Assembly: GCA_947499075.1 (NCBI GenBank)
Contig: CANMNA010000015.1
Location: forward strand, 1 to 37,703
Length of the DNA stretch: 37,703 nt
Direction of reading: 5' to 3'
Source of the DNA: Myxococcales bacterium
GTDB taxonomy: Bacteria; Myxococcota_A; UBA9042
Position 1 is the stretch's first letter. Every line of letters begins with the position of its first letter. A program made the translations under genes and the position numbers. This document shows, piece by piece, positions 16,396-24,217 of this stretch. The notes under the pieces were generated by a model, which had not been told where the DNA came from, did not search any database, and was given only the letters and a program-made list of their open reading frames with translations.

Positions 16396-16425
16396 TTGAC
16401 GCGCTGTGACGCAGCGTGTCATAAT
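16396..16425 (+). promoter_or_regulatory. Candidate sigma-70 promoter of phaR
   Basis: TTGACG (16396-16401) and CATAAT (16420-16425) are separated by 18 nt. The predicted transcription start near 16432 gives a leader of about 30 nt before ATG 16463. The hexamers match consensus in four and five positions. Confidence 0.6.
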
Positions 16426-16462
16426 TGTCCCAGAAGCGCAGAGCAGCGCATGCGAGGCAACC

Positions 16463-17143
16463 ATGGGCCAACAGCGCGTGATAAAACGCTATGCAAATCG
16501 CAAGATGTATGACACTACCCGCTCATGCTACGTCACGCTGGAAGAAGTGGCGGAGATGGTTCGCGGCGGCGACGAAGTCCAAGTTATTGACAACCGTACC
16601 AAAGCTGATTTAACCGAAGTCACGCTGACGCAGGCTCTCCTCGATGCGGAGCGCCGCCAGCGCGGCTCGGTCCCGTTGCCTGGGCTGCGCAACCTGATCT
16701 CGCAAGGTGGCGACTTCCTCCAGAAGCGGGTGGGTCAGCCGGTCAGCCGGGTGCGCGAAGAAGCGCAAAGGTCGGTCAGCGCCTGGCGTGACCAAGCCGA
16801 GCGGATGCTGCACCGTCGGCCCGATGGCAGCGATGGGCTGGCGAATGAGACTACTGGTGGCGATGTGGCGGCGCTGCCCAGCGAAGAGAGTGCGGCGGGC
16901 AAGTGCTGGACGCTCCACGCCCCGCGCGGCTTTGAAGAGTGGCAACAGGTGCTCGATGACCAACTGCGCCATGCGCTGGCGGCGTTTGGCAACCGGGACC
17001 ACGCCGACAACGCAGAAGTGACGAGCGCCATCGCAGAGTTACGCGGTCAGATGATGCAGTTGCAGGATAGGGTTGCCAAGCTCGAAGCTGATGCCACGTC
17101 TGCTGCTTCCACGGCGCGCAAGGCGACAAGCCGCAAAGCCTGA
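16463..17143 (+). CDS. phaR: Polyhydroxyalkanoate synthesis regulator, PhaR family
   Basis: The start is ATG 16463 with GAGG at 16453-16456; an in-frame start further upstream would overlap the promoter. The 226-residue product begins with the PHB/PHA accumulation regulator DNA-binding domain (RVIKRYANRKMYDTTRSCYV, then EEVAEMVRGGDEVQVIDNRT, LTEVTLTQALL). The central and C-terminal parts are helical, with a coiled-coil-like AELRGQMMQLQDRVAKLEAD and a basic Ala/Lys tail. PhaR binds DNA and PHA granules and represses granule-associated phasin genes. No pha synthesis gene is in the window, so its target cannot be read here. Confidence 0.9.
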   Translation: MGQQRVIKRYANRKMYDTTRSCYVTLEEVAEMVRGGDEVQVIDNRTKADLTEVTLTQALLDAERRQRGSVPLPGLRNLISQGGDFLQKRVGQPVSRVREEAQRSVSAWRDQAERMLHRRPDGSDGLANETTGGDVAALPSEESAAGKCWTLHAPRGFEEWQQVLDDQLRHALAAFGNRDHADNAEVTSAIAELRGQMMQLQDRVAKLEADATSAASTARKATSRKA

Positions 17144-17269
17144 CGTGAATCGCAAAGCTGCGGCCTCCGTCCTTGGCCTAGTGCGCCGCTTCGTTGCTTG
17201 ATTTGGCGGCCAATTCGTACCACCATCCGATTGTCTGCCGGCACCCGGCCGGCCCACAAGGAGTCCTCC

Positions 17270-17761
17270 ATGTTCGTTCGCATTCGCTTCGTTCACTGCG
17301 TTGCTGTCGTTGCTGTCTTGCTGACTGCGGCCTTGGGTGCTGCTGCCAAGGAAAAAGCGCCGCCCAAAGCCGATGGTGCCCCGGCGGATCAACTCAATGA
17401 GGCCGATGTCCTGAGTGAGGCACACATTCGGACCAAGTTTGGCTTTGTCAAGTTTGAACTCGATGGCAAGCGCGAGTGGGACAACCATGAGTACCTCGAC
17501 AATGCCAAAACATTGGTGATCAAGGGTCTGGAGCGCAACGACGATCACACCGTGGTGCTGACGCCGCGCGAGTCCGGTCACGAATCTGTCACGCTGACCC
17601 TGAAGCAAAGCGACTTCAAGCGCACCGTGGTCAAGACCAAGGGCCGCACCCAGACGATTACGTTTCGGGCGTTTTACAACGTCGACTTCAAGAAAGTGGA
17701 TGGCCCAAAGGAAGCTCCCAAGGCGCCATCCAAGGAAGCACCTGCGGAAGCGCCCAAGTGA
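17270..17761 (+). CDS. Secreted protein of unknown function, PEGA-like
   Basis: ATG 17270 has a good ribosome-binding site (AAGGAG at 17258-17263). The 163-residue product has a signal peptide (VHCVAVVAVLLTAALGAAAK) and a compact domain at about 50-140 rich in strands (FGFVKFELDGKREWDNHEYL ... HTVVLTPRESGHESVTLTL), distantly like a PEGA domain. The C-terminus is a Pro/Ala/Lys/Glu tail. Its stop codon overlaps the GTG of the PilT-like gene by 4 nt, so the two are coupled and may work together in the envelope. Function unknown. Confidence 0.75.
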   Translation: MFVRIRFVHCVAVVAVLLTAALGAAAKEKAPPKADGAPADQLNEADVLSEAHIRTKFGFVKFELDGKREWDNHEYLDNAKTLVIKGLERNDDHTVVLTPRESGHESVTLTLKQSDFKRTVVKTKGRTQTITFRAFYNVDFKKVDGPKEAPKAPSKEAPAEAPK

Positions 17762-18936
17762 ATGTGCCTGAACTTGCCCTGTCCGCTGCGCAAGCCGCTG
17801 ACGTTGAAGCCCGGTTCGACGCAATCCTACGATTTGCGGCGTCGCGGACGATCGCCGACATCGCGCTCAAGCCCAGTCAACGCCCCCTGTACCGCCGGTT
17901 TGGGCAGCTGATCTTTAAGCGCGACGATCCGACGTTTGGGGTCGACGAACTCGCCGCCATCGTTGCCCAGTGGATGCCGAGCCACGCGCGGGAGGAGTAC
18001 GACCGCTGTGGCCACGCCACGTTCATGGTCACGCTGGTGGCTTGCGGTCGCTTTCGGATCACAGCGCTGCAATCCCGTGGGGCACCGTCCTTGGCGGTCC
18101 GCGTCGTATCGTCGCGCGTGCTCAACCTGCGCGAGCTCAATCTGCCGCGGCTGCTGACGACGTGGGCGATGGTGCCGCACGGCTTGGTGCTGGTGTCAGC
18201 CGGGCCGGGCGGCGGCAAGTCGGCGACGTGGGCGGGCCTGCTCGAGCACGTCAATACTGCCTCGCCGCAGACGCGCCAGGTGATCACGCTCGAATCGCCG
18301 ATCGAGCAGACCTTTGCTGACAAGGTGGCGTTTGTGCACCAGCGCGAGCTGGGTAGCGATACGCTCGATGTCCCGTCTGGCGTTGCCAGTGCGCTGCGCC
18401 AAGCGCCCGATGTCTTTGGCGTCGATGGTGCTACCGGTGCTGACTTACCGAGTCTGGCGGCGCTGGCTGAGTTGCCCATTCTGGTTGTCGCTTCACTTTC
18501 GGCAGGTGGCGTCGTCGATGCCGTTCGGCAATTTGTGCTTGCGGTGCCCGAATCCGATCGCGGGCAGATGCGGCTGCGGCTGGCGCGCCGGCTGCGCGGG
18601 GTGGTGCACCTTGCTCTGGTGCCGACTGTCGATGGCAAGGGCTTGGTGCCCGCCTGCGAGCTGCTCCACGTCACGCCGCAAATTGCGGAAATACTTCGTA
18701 GTGACAAGGACTTGGAGAGCCTGCAGGCAATCATCGAGGCTCCTGCCCAGCGCGCGTTTGGGATGTGTGGCCTGGATCAGGCGCTGCTGGAACTGGCGCA
18801 AGCCACTACCGTTGCACCAGAAGCGGCGGTTGCTCTGGCGCGCGATTCGGACGGCATCAAGGGCCGACTGGCGGCGATCCGGCGGCCGACGAAGCACATT
18901 TCGGGCCAGACCGCCCTGACTGACCCAAAATTTTGA
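17758..18936 (+). CDS. Degenerate PilT/GspE-like ATPase
   Basis: The 392-residue product follows the PilT layout: an N-terminal domain (TIADIALKPSQRPLYRRFGQ), a P-loop region (PHGLVLVSAGPGGGKSATWA), and the conserved QREL.GSDT and ALRQAPDV segments. Key motifs are altered. The first Walker A glycine is Ala (A-x4-GKS), the Asp box ITIEDPIE reads ITLESPIE, the Walker B GE is GVDGATGAD, and the His box is lost (PILVVASLSAGG). ATP hydrolysis is therefore doubtful; it may bind nucleotide or act as a structural subunit. It starts with GTG overlapping the stop of the secreted-protein gene and ends 2 bp from the convergent Cys-rich lipoprotein gene. No type IV pilus genes lie nearby. Confidence 0.82.
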   Translation: MNVPELALSAAQAADVEARFDAILRFAASRTIADIALKPSQRPLYRRFGQLIFKRDDPTFGVDELAAIVAQWMPSHAREEYDRCGHATFMVTLVACGRFRITALQSRGAPSLAVRVVSSRVLNLRELNLPRLLTTWAMVPHGLVLVSAGPGGGKSATWAGLLEHVNTASPQTRQVITLESPIEQTFADKVAFVHQRELGSDTLDVPSGVASALRQAPDVFGVDGATGADLPSLAALAELPILVVASLSAGGVVDAVRQFVLAVPESDRGQMRLRLARRLRGVVHLALVPTVDGKGLVPACELLHVTPQIAEILRSDKDLESLQAIIEAPAQRAFGMCGLDQALLELAQATTVAPEAAVALARDSDGIKGRLAAIRRPTKHISGQTALTDPKF

Positions 18937-18938
18937 GC

Positions 18939-20273
18939 CTATCGCTCGATTTCGGCCTCGGTGTCGGCCGCGTCGCGCACTGCCCGCCATTGCTGTCGGG
19001 TGATGCAAGCGCCGCGCCAAGCCCAGCAACGGTGCGAATCGACACACAGGGCTGAATCGCGGCAGTCGCTGTGGGCACGCACGCCGCATGTCAAAGCTGT
19101 CGCTTCGTGTGCCAGGTCCACTCCTGTGCGATCTGGGCTCCATCCAGCGAGACGTTCGGCCAGTGGTGACACAGGACGGCAGCGCCCGACTTGCTTGCAA
19201 GCCTGCGACAAAATGCAATCGGCCCGGCTGATCACTTGGCACTTGCCGCCAACCGGTGAGCATAGACCCAATTGCTGGCACGGCTCGCTCAGCAGGCAGT
19301 CAGCCCGCCCGCCCAGGACGCACACCCCGTCGCGGGCTGTGCATTTGCCGTGTGCCCGACAGCCCAAGCTCCCAAGGCAGTCCTCGGCCAGTAACGCCTC
19401 GCACCCGCCGTTGTGGGCCGAGCAGACGCCGACTGCGCGGCACTGCGTGCTGGCTTCGCAGTCGCTCGATGTCACCGCCTGGCAGCGTCCAGAGATGCCA
19501 GTGCACAGGCCACGGTCGGCGCATGTCGGCTGGCGGCGACAATCGGCGCCGTGGGGCACGCAGACGCCGTCCAGGAAGGAACACGCGCCGGTGGTGGCGC
19601 AAGCGCGCGATGCAGCACACAATTTGTCGCTGGCTGGGGCGCACTTGCCGGCGATGGCCCGACAGGCGCCGATGGCCTTGCACAGCTCACTGGCTGCACA
19701 CCCTGCGTCGTCCACGCCGCACGCGACCTCGGTTGCGCCGTCCGGCAGGCTTGCCGGACGCACACAGCGGCCGTCGCGCTGACACACCAGCGACTGCCGA
19801 CAATCGACGTCGCTGGCGACCACACACTGACCGGTTGAGTCAATGCTGCACTGCCCCCAAATGTCACAGCGTTCGCCGCAGTGCGCACGTGCCCGCCCGC
19901 CGCGCGTGCAGGCGCCGTTGACGGCTAGGCAAGCCCCGTCGTCACGGCAGGAGGCTGCACGTGCGCAGTCGTGGTCAGCGGTAGCGGCGCACGCTCCATC
20001 GACCGCGCGGCACAGGCCTTGTGTCGCGCACACGTCGCTGAACAGGCAGTCGCGATCTGCCCCTACGGTGCACGCGTGCCCCCATGCGGTGCACACACCG
20101 CGCTTGGCACACGACGGCGACCGACGGCACAGATCGGGCAGGCTACACTTGCCGCGGTAGCACTGGAGTTCGCCGCGGCAGTCGATCGGGCGCTCACAGC
20201 CCTCTCCTTGGTCGCCTCGGGCAAAACAGCCCGTAAGCGCCACGGCAAGGCCGATCCATACAGCGCCACGCAA
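18939..20273 (-). CDS. Cysteine-rich lipoprotein with about 13 tandem 27-residue repeats
   Basis: A start at TTG 20273 gives a short signal peptide with a classic lipobox (WIGLAVALTGC); longer in-frame starts would run into a dispersed repeat. The 444-residue product should be lipidated and exposed in the periplasm or at the cell surface. The mature part is about 13 units of 26-30 residues with four Cys each, spaced C-x5-C-x5-C-x6-C (for example DCLFSDVCATQGLCRAVDGA then C). Units 5 and 12 carry insertions. The even number and regular spacing suggest disulfide-bonded repeats. I do not know a named family, though similar Cys-rich lipoproteins are seen in myxobacteria. It is convergent with the PilT-like gene. 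Confidence 0.8.
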   Translation of the reverse strand: MRGAVWIGLAVALTGCFARGDQGEGCERPIDCRGELQCYRGKCSLPDLCRRSPSCAKRGVCTAWGHACTVGADRDCLFSDVCATQGLCRAVDGACAATADHDCARAASCRDDGACLAVNGACTRGGRARAHCGERCDIWGQCSIDSTGQCVVASDVDCRQSLVCQRDGRCVRPASLPDGATEVACGVDDAGCAASELCKAIGACRAIAGKCAPASDKLCAASRACATTGACSFLDGVCVPHGADCRRQPTCADRGLCTGISGRCQAVTSSDCEASTQCRAVGVCSAHNGGCEALLAEDCLGSLGCRAHGKCTARDGVCVLGGRADCLLSEPCQQLGLCSPVGGKCQVISRADCILSQACKQVGRCRPVSPLAERLAGWSPDRTGVDLAHEATALTCGVRAHSDCRDSALCVDSHRCWAWRGACITRQQWRAVRDAADTEAEIER

Positions 20274-20283
20274 TTGGCGCCCC

Positions 20284-20413
20284 GGCGAAATGAAGTCGAT
20301 CTCGCGCAGGTTGTGCACCGTTGCCGCGAGTCGAACGCTTTCGCGGGCTTGGCAACCAACAAAGCTAGCAAGCGAGCCACCGACAAAATCGACTCGATTT
20401 TGTCGGTGCTCTT
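20284..20413. repeat. Dispersed 130-bp repeat, copy 1
   Basis: This stretch aligns without gaps to 37468-37597 in the same orientation, with roughly 85% identity. A 31-bp core, starting GCACCGTTGCCGCGAGTCGA, is identical in both. The right part contains an inverted repeat at 20378-20408. The copy lies directly upstream of the Cys-rich lipoprotein gene and may carry part of its upstream region. Confidence 0.9.
20378..20408. repeat. Perfect 15-bp inverted repeat inside repeat copy 1
   Basis: Arms CACCGACAAAATCGA (20378-20392) and TCGATTTTGTCGGTG (20394-20408) flank one base. It could form a cruciform or a hairpin in RNA. It has no T-run for a standard terminator. Confidence 0.92.
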
Positions 20414-20514
20414 GGGCGGTCGCCATCGCGGATCAGCCCTTCCCAAGCGTCACGCTCGCCGCGCAAGACAGGCGCTTGACGGCGGCGATTTCGAATCGTA
20501 CAGGGAACAGTTCG

Positions 20515-20596
20515 TGCGAGAAGTGGGACTTGAACCCACATGCCTTGCGGCGCTAGCACCTCAAGCTAGTGCGTCTACCAATTTCGCCATCCTCGC
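20515..20596 (-). tRNA. tRNA-Leu (anticodon GAG)
   Basis: Reading the minus strand, the 82-nt gene folds as a tRNA with acceptor arms GCGAGGA and TTCTCGC, D-arm region GGCGAAATTGGTAGACGC, anticodon stem CTAGC-TTGAGGT-GCTAG (anticodon GAG), a long variable arm typical of class II tRNAs, and T-arm GTGGG-TTCAAGT-CCCAC. The discriminator base is A, as expected for leucine. CCA is not encoded and must be added afterwards. It decodes CTC and CTT codons. Confidence 0.96.
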
Positions 20597-20631
20597 AGGC
20601 CACTCCGTCCCGTGGGAGCTGAGCGCGCGAA

Positions 20632-20660
20632 AGCATCGTGGTGCGACGACCGGTTGTCAA
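20632..20660 (-). promoter_or_regulatory. Candidate promoter of tRNA-Leu
   Basis: On the minus strand a consensus -35 TTGACA (20660-20655) is followed after 17 nt by GATGCT (20637-20632). Transcription would start near 20625, about 30 nt before the tRNA. The -10 hexamer is weak but the -35 is perfect. Confidence 0.6.
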
Positions 20661-20710
20661 GTCCGGGGCGCTGCGTGCATCCTGTGCACCGACTCGCCTC
20701 TAGGACTGCA

Positions 20711-22780
20711 ATGCCGCCCGCGCCGCCCTTCGCCAACCAAGACCCCTCGCAGTTGAGCATCGACCAACTCGCTGAGTTGCTGACATTTTGCGACGATGCT
20801 TATTATCGCGACGCGCAAAGTCCGTTGTCCGATGCCGCCTACGACCGCGCCAAGGATCGGTTGCGGGCCGTGGCGCCCGATCATCCGGTGGTCCACAAGA
20901 TCGGTGCCCCAGCTGGCTCCGGTGACAAAGTAGCTCATGTCAGTTCCATGCTATCCTTAGACAAGTGCACGATGGCTGACGAATTTTGGGCTTGGTACCG
21001 CGGCAACTTGGCGCAGTCGACCGGCAAGCCCAACTCCGCCAAGCTCGACGACGCCGCGCGGCAATGGGCTGCACAGCCGGCCGGGCGCTTGGTCGCAACC
21101 CCAAAAATCGACGGGCTGGCGTGTGCGCTGCGCTACAATGCGAAGGGCGAGCTTGAGGTTGCGGCAACGCGTGGTGACGGCAGGGTCGGCGAAGACGTTA
21201 CGCTCAACGCCAAGCGCATCGCCAATCTGGTCCAGAGGCTGCCGGCAGGCGGCCCACAGGGCCCACTGGAGGTGCGGGGCGAGGTCTACTTGCCGTTGAG
21301 CCGGTTTGCCAGCGTGTCTGATCAGTTTGCCAACCCGCGCAATTTGGCCGCAGGCGTGTTGAAGGCCAAAGACTCGTCCGCGTTTCCACCCGAGAACTTG
21401 GCCTTTTTCGCGTATGACTTGATCAGCCAGGCTGGCGATGTCGCGCCGACGACGGAGTCTGCCAAGCTGGAATTGCTTGTGGCGCTCGGTTTCGCGCCGC
21501 CGCCGTGGCGGGTCTGCAGTGGCCTCGACGCACAGGCTGCGTTCGATCGGTTTGCCGCGAACCGCGCGACCGACGACTTTGAGTCCGACGGGATTGTGCT
21601 GCGCATGGACGATCTGGCATTGGCTGCCCGGCTTGGCGTCACCTCGCATCATCCGCGGGCGGCGATCGCCTGGAAATACGCTGCAAATTCGGATACTACC
21701 GTGCTGGAGGCGGTGCACTGGAGCGTCGCCCGCACGGGCACGATCACGCCGGTCGCGGTTGTTGCGCCGGTCACGCTCTCCGGCGCAACTGTCACGCGCG
21801 CGACGCTCCACAATGTCTCGAACCTGCTGCGGCTGGCCCTGCGCCCTGGCGATCAGATCGAGGTCGTGCGGCGCGGCGGCGTGATTCCGCACGTCGAGCG
21901 TGTCGTGCTTCCTGGCACGGCAGCAGCGGTCCAGCCGCCCAGCGCCTGTCCAAGCTGTGGTGCGCCAACGGTGCAGGTGCAGCGCGATGATGGCAAGGGC
22001 AAGTCGGTCCTGGTGCTGCAGTGTGGCGATCCGGACCATTGCGTGGCGGCTCGGCAGCGTAGCCTGCTCCACTTCTGCCAATCGCTGGAACTCGAGGGCT
22101 TTGGCGACAAAGTGGTTGAGATCCTGATCGATCAGGGTTTGGTCGATAACCCTGCAGACTTGTTTCTGTTGCGCGTGGACGACTTGACGGCCCTGCCGCG
22201 CGTTGGCCCGACGATGGCATCCAACCTTTTGGCGCAGGTGCAGCGCGCTCGCCGGACCAAGCTGCCGATGCTGCTGGTGAGCCTGGGAATACCGTCTTTG
22301 GGCAAGCAAACTGCACAGTTGCTGGCCGCGCGCGGTGATTTGGCCGCGATCCGGTCGATGAGCACAGCCGACATTGCCCAGTTGCACTCGTTGGGTGACA
22401 AGAGTGCCGAGGCGATCGTGCGCGGCTTGGCCGAGCAGTCCATGCTGCTCGATGCGTTGCTCCTGCACATCGAAGTCGAGACCCAAATGCTGCCTGGAGG
22501 TCCGGGTGATGGACCGATGGCGGGGCAAGTCGTGGTGTTTACTGGGGCAATGCAGCGGATGGGCCGCCGCGACGCGCAGCAATGGGTCATCAAGCAGGGT
22601 GGCCTTGCCGGCGACAGCGTGACCGCAGATACGACGTTTCTGGTTGTCGGCGGCGACGAGTTGGATTCGCCCACGCCGTCGTCCAAGCTCAAGAAGGCCA
22701 TCAAGCTGCGCGACGGTGGGCAAAAACTGCAGATCCTCAGCGAAGACGGGTTTTTCCAAAATTTTGGCAGTGTTCTGTGA
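20711..22780 (+). CDS. ligA: NAD+-dependent DNA ligase
   Basis: The start is ATG 20711, preceded by AGGA at 20702-20705. The 689-residue product seals nicks in DNA during replication and repair. The adenylation lysine is K132 in PKIDGLACAL. Also visible are SMLSLDKCTM, EVRGEVYLPLSRF, NPRNLAAG, FESDGIVLRMDD, the OB-fold segment ARTGTITPVAVV, a zinc finger (CPSCGAP ... QCGDPDHC), a helix-hairpin-helix region (LTALPRVGPTMASNLLAQVQ) and a C-terminal BRCT domain (MAGQVVVFTGAMQRMGRRDA). Length is normal. The start of an envelope-protein gene overlaps its stop by 4 nt. Confidence 0.97.
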   Translation: MPPAPPFANQDPSQLSIDQLAELLTFCDDAYYRDAQSPLSDAAYDRAKDRLRAVAPDHPVVHKIGAPAGSGDKVAHVSSMLSLDKCTMADEFWAWYRGNLAQSTGKPNSAKLDDAARQWAAQPAGRLVATPKIDGLACALRYNAKGELEVAATRGDGRVGEDVTLNAKRIANLVQRLPAGGPQGPLEVRGEVYLPLSRFASVSDQFANPRNLAAGVLKAKDSSAFPPENLAFFAYDLISQAGDVAPTTESAKLELLVALGFAPPPWRVCSGLDAQAAFDRFAANRATDDFESDGIVLRMDDLALAARLGVTSHHPRAAIAWKYAANSDTTVLEAVHWSVARTGTITPVAVVAPVTLSGATVTRATLHNVSNLLRLALRPGDQIEVVRRGGVIPHVERVVLPGTAAAVQPPSACPSCGAPTVQVQRDDGKGKSVLVLQCGDPDHCVAARQRSLLHFCQSLELEGFGDKVVEILIDQGLVDNPADLFLLRVDDLTALPRVGPTMASNLLAQVQRARRTKLPMLLVSLGIPSLGKQTAQLLAARGDLAAIRSMSTADIAQLHSLGDKSAEAIVRGLAEQSMLLDALLLHIEVETQMLPGGPGDGPMAGQVVVFTGAMQRMGRRDAQQWVIKQGGLAGDSVTADTTFLVVGGDELDSPTPSSKLKKAIKLRDGGQKLQILSEDGFFQNFGSVL

Positions 22781-23277
22781 CTTGCCGCGTGTGGCTCGCC
22801 GCCGTTGCGGCTTTGCTGTTTACGGGCCTTGCGGCGCCGGCGCGCGCGACACAGGGCGAACGCGAAGCGTCGCTCACCGCGCTATTGGGTGCCCCCGTTG
22901 GCGAATCGCTCGGCGCTGACGCCCAGTTGCTGTTCCATGCGACCGATTTTTGGGCGTTTGGTGCGACAGCGCGCGGTCGATGGCGTGTCGTCGACGGGTC
23001 GTCGGCAAGCGCGCTCATCGCGGCACGGTACACAATCGACGCCCTGACGTGGGTCCCTTCGGTGTCACTGAGCGGCGGCATGCAGCTTGCACCGCAGCAA
23101 GGTTGGTCACCTGCTGCAGCGGTTCAGGCAGAATTGGTCATGCGCGCCGCCCGAACTTGGGGCATTGTTGCCCGCGTTGTGGTCGAGACCAACAGCTTCA
23201 ACCCAATGGGTTTTCGCACTTTGGCTGGCATTGGCTACGTCTGCTATTGGGGCAAAACTGGGGCCACGGAATTGTAG
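22777..23277 (+). CDS. Small exported beta-barrel-like protein, function unknown
   Basis: GTG 22777 lies in the ligA stop (GTGA), and the frame gives a 166-residue protein with a clear signal peptide (VWLAAVAALLFTGLAAPARA). The mature part alternates polar and hydrophobic residues with many Gly/Ala/Trp/Tyr (AFGATARGRWRVVDGSSASA, PSVSLSGGMQLAPQQ) and ends GIGYVCYWGKTGATEL. This fits a small outer-membrane beta-barrel. No family is recognised. Coupling to ligA is probably only a matter of position. Confidence 0.68.
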   Translation: MTCRVWLAAVAALLFTGLAAPARATQGEREASLTALLGAPVGESLGADAQLLFHATDFWAFGATARGRWRVVDGSSASALIAARYTIDALTWVPSVSLSGGMQLAPQQGWSPAAAVQAELVMRAARTWGIVARVVVETNSFNPMGFRTLAGIGYVCYWGKTGATEL

Positions 23278-23470
23278 GTAGGTCCGCTGGCTTATTCGCT
23301 ATACAGGATCGTCATGACCCGAGGTCATGACGTTGCCTGTCAAGCCTGCTGGCTTGTGCGCTGAGTGGGTCGCAAGCTCGCGCCTGCGGCGACTCGCCGC
23401 TCCTTGGTCGCACCACGCTGTGATCTCATCTCAAGGCGTCTCAGTTTAGACCGTCGCCGACGCAGCCTGA
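23278..23470. other. Convergent intergenic region with two palindromes
   Basis: Between convergent envelope genes lie CGTCATGACC-CGA-GGTCATGACG (23310-23332, 10-bp arms) and GCGGCGA-C-TCGCCGC (23386-23400, 7-bp arms). Neither is followed by a T-run. They may act as bidirectional transcription end structures or protein-binding sites. Confidence 0.6.
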
Positions 23471-24214
23471 CTATTCCGCGCGCTTCAGCGTCGGCGGCAC
23501 GAAGAAGCTGGCACCCACCGAGAAGATCAACTGGTCGGTGAAGGCCGCGCCTGGCGCTTGGCTGTCGCGATTCACCGACAGTGTGCGCTTGATAAAGAAG
23601 TTGTTGACATCAGCGGTAAACGCCAGCACCCGTGACACAAACAGCCGACCGCCGCCACCCACCCAAGGCGAAACGCCAAAAGACTGAGGCGGCGAACCAT
23701 TGGCTGAGATGCCTGGCGTGCTCGCCACGCCAACGCCCAAATTCACATGCAAATCATAGTGCACCGGCAGTGAGTCCAAGAGCATCAGCTTGCCAGAGAT
23801 CGGCGCGACCACCACGTGACCGCCGGCGATCAGCGCGATGCGTGAGGTTTCCATGACAAAGGTATCGTTTTGCTTGGTGACTTTGACAGTGATTTCCTTG
23901 GAAGCGGCCGTCTCCAGCGGAATTCCGACCATCAAGTCCGCTCCAACCGAGATCCAGTCGGTCAGGTGCAAGTCATAGCGGGCACCGGGCAGCAAGTTGC
24001 GCTTGTAGGAATCGCCCAAGCTCAGGCCCAGAACAACGCCGATTTCTTGGCGATCCGCTCGGTACAGCGAGTTGCGTCGCACAACGGGACTGCCTTCCAG
24101 CACGTCATCGGCCAGCGCGAGCGCACTTGGAAGTGCGACGACCATGACCGCAGTGGCGATTGCACCGCAGCGAAGCGCAGCGTTGACCCCAAATCTTGGC
24201 AGCGAAATTGGCAC
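23471..24214 (-). CDS. Outer-membrane beta-barrel protein (myxobacterial type), second of a pair
   Basis: The 247-residue product starts with GTG 24214 and has a signal peptide (GAIATAVMVVALPSALALAD). The mature part begins SPVVRRNSLYRADRQEIGVV, then LGLSLGDSYKRNLLPGARYD, and ends in strands with a C-terminal FSVGASFFVPPTLKRAE. This fits the outer-membrane beta-barrel family common in myxobacteria, whose members include gliding-motility proteins of the GltA/GltB kind. It follows the other barrel gene by 3 bp, so the two probably form a pair in the outer membrane. A motility role is only suggested by the pairing. Confidence 0.75.
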   Translation of the reverse strand: MPISLPRFGVNAALRCGAIATAVMVVALPSALALADDVLEGSPVVRRNSLYRADRQEIGVVLGLSLGDSYKRNLLPGARYDLHLTDWISVGADLMVGIPLETAASKEITVKVTKQNDTFVMETSRIALIAGGHVVVAPISGKLMLLDSLPVHYDLHVNLGVGVASTPGISANGSPPQSFGVSPWVGGGGRLFVSRVLAFTADVNNFFIKRTLSVNRDSQAPGAAFTDQLIFSVGASFFVPPTLKRAE

Positions 24215-24217
24215 GGG

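Noticed and set aside
18927..18936. CAAAATTTTG palindrome at the convergent gene junction
   Set aside because: It is short, lies in the last codons of the PilT-like gene, and has no further terminator features.
20957..22759. 600-codon open frame on the minus strand
   Set aside because: It is the shadow of ligA; ligA has all domain motifs in order, while the antisense protein has none.
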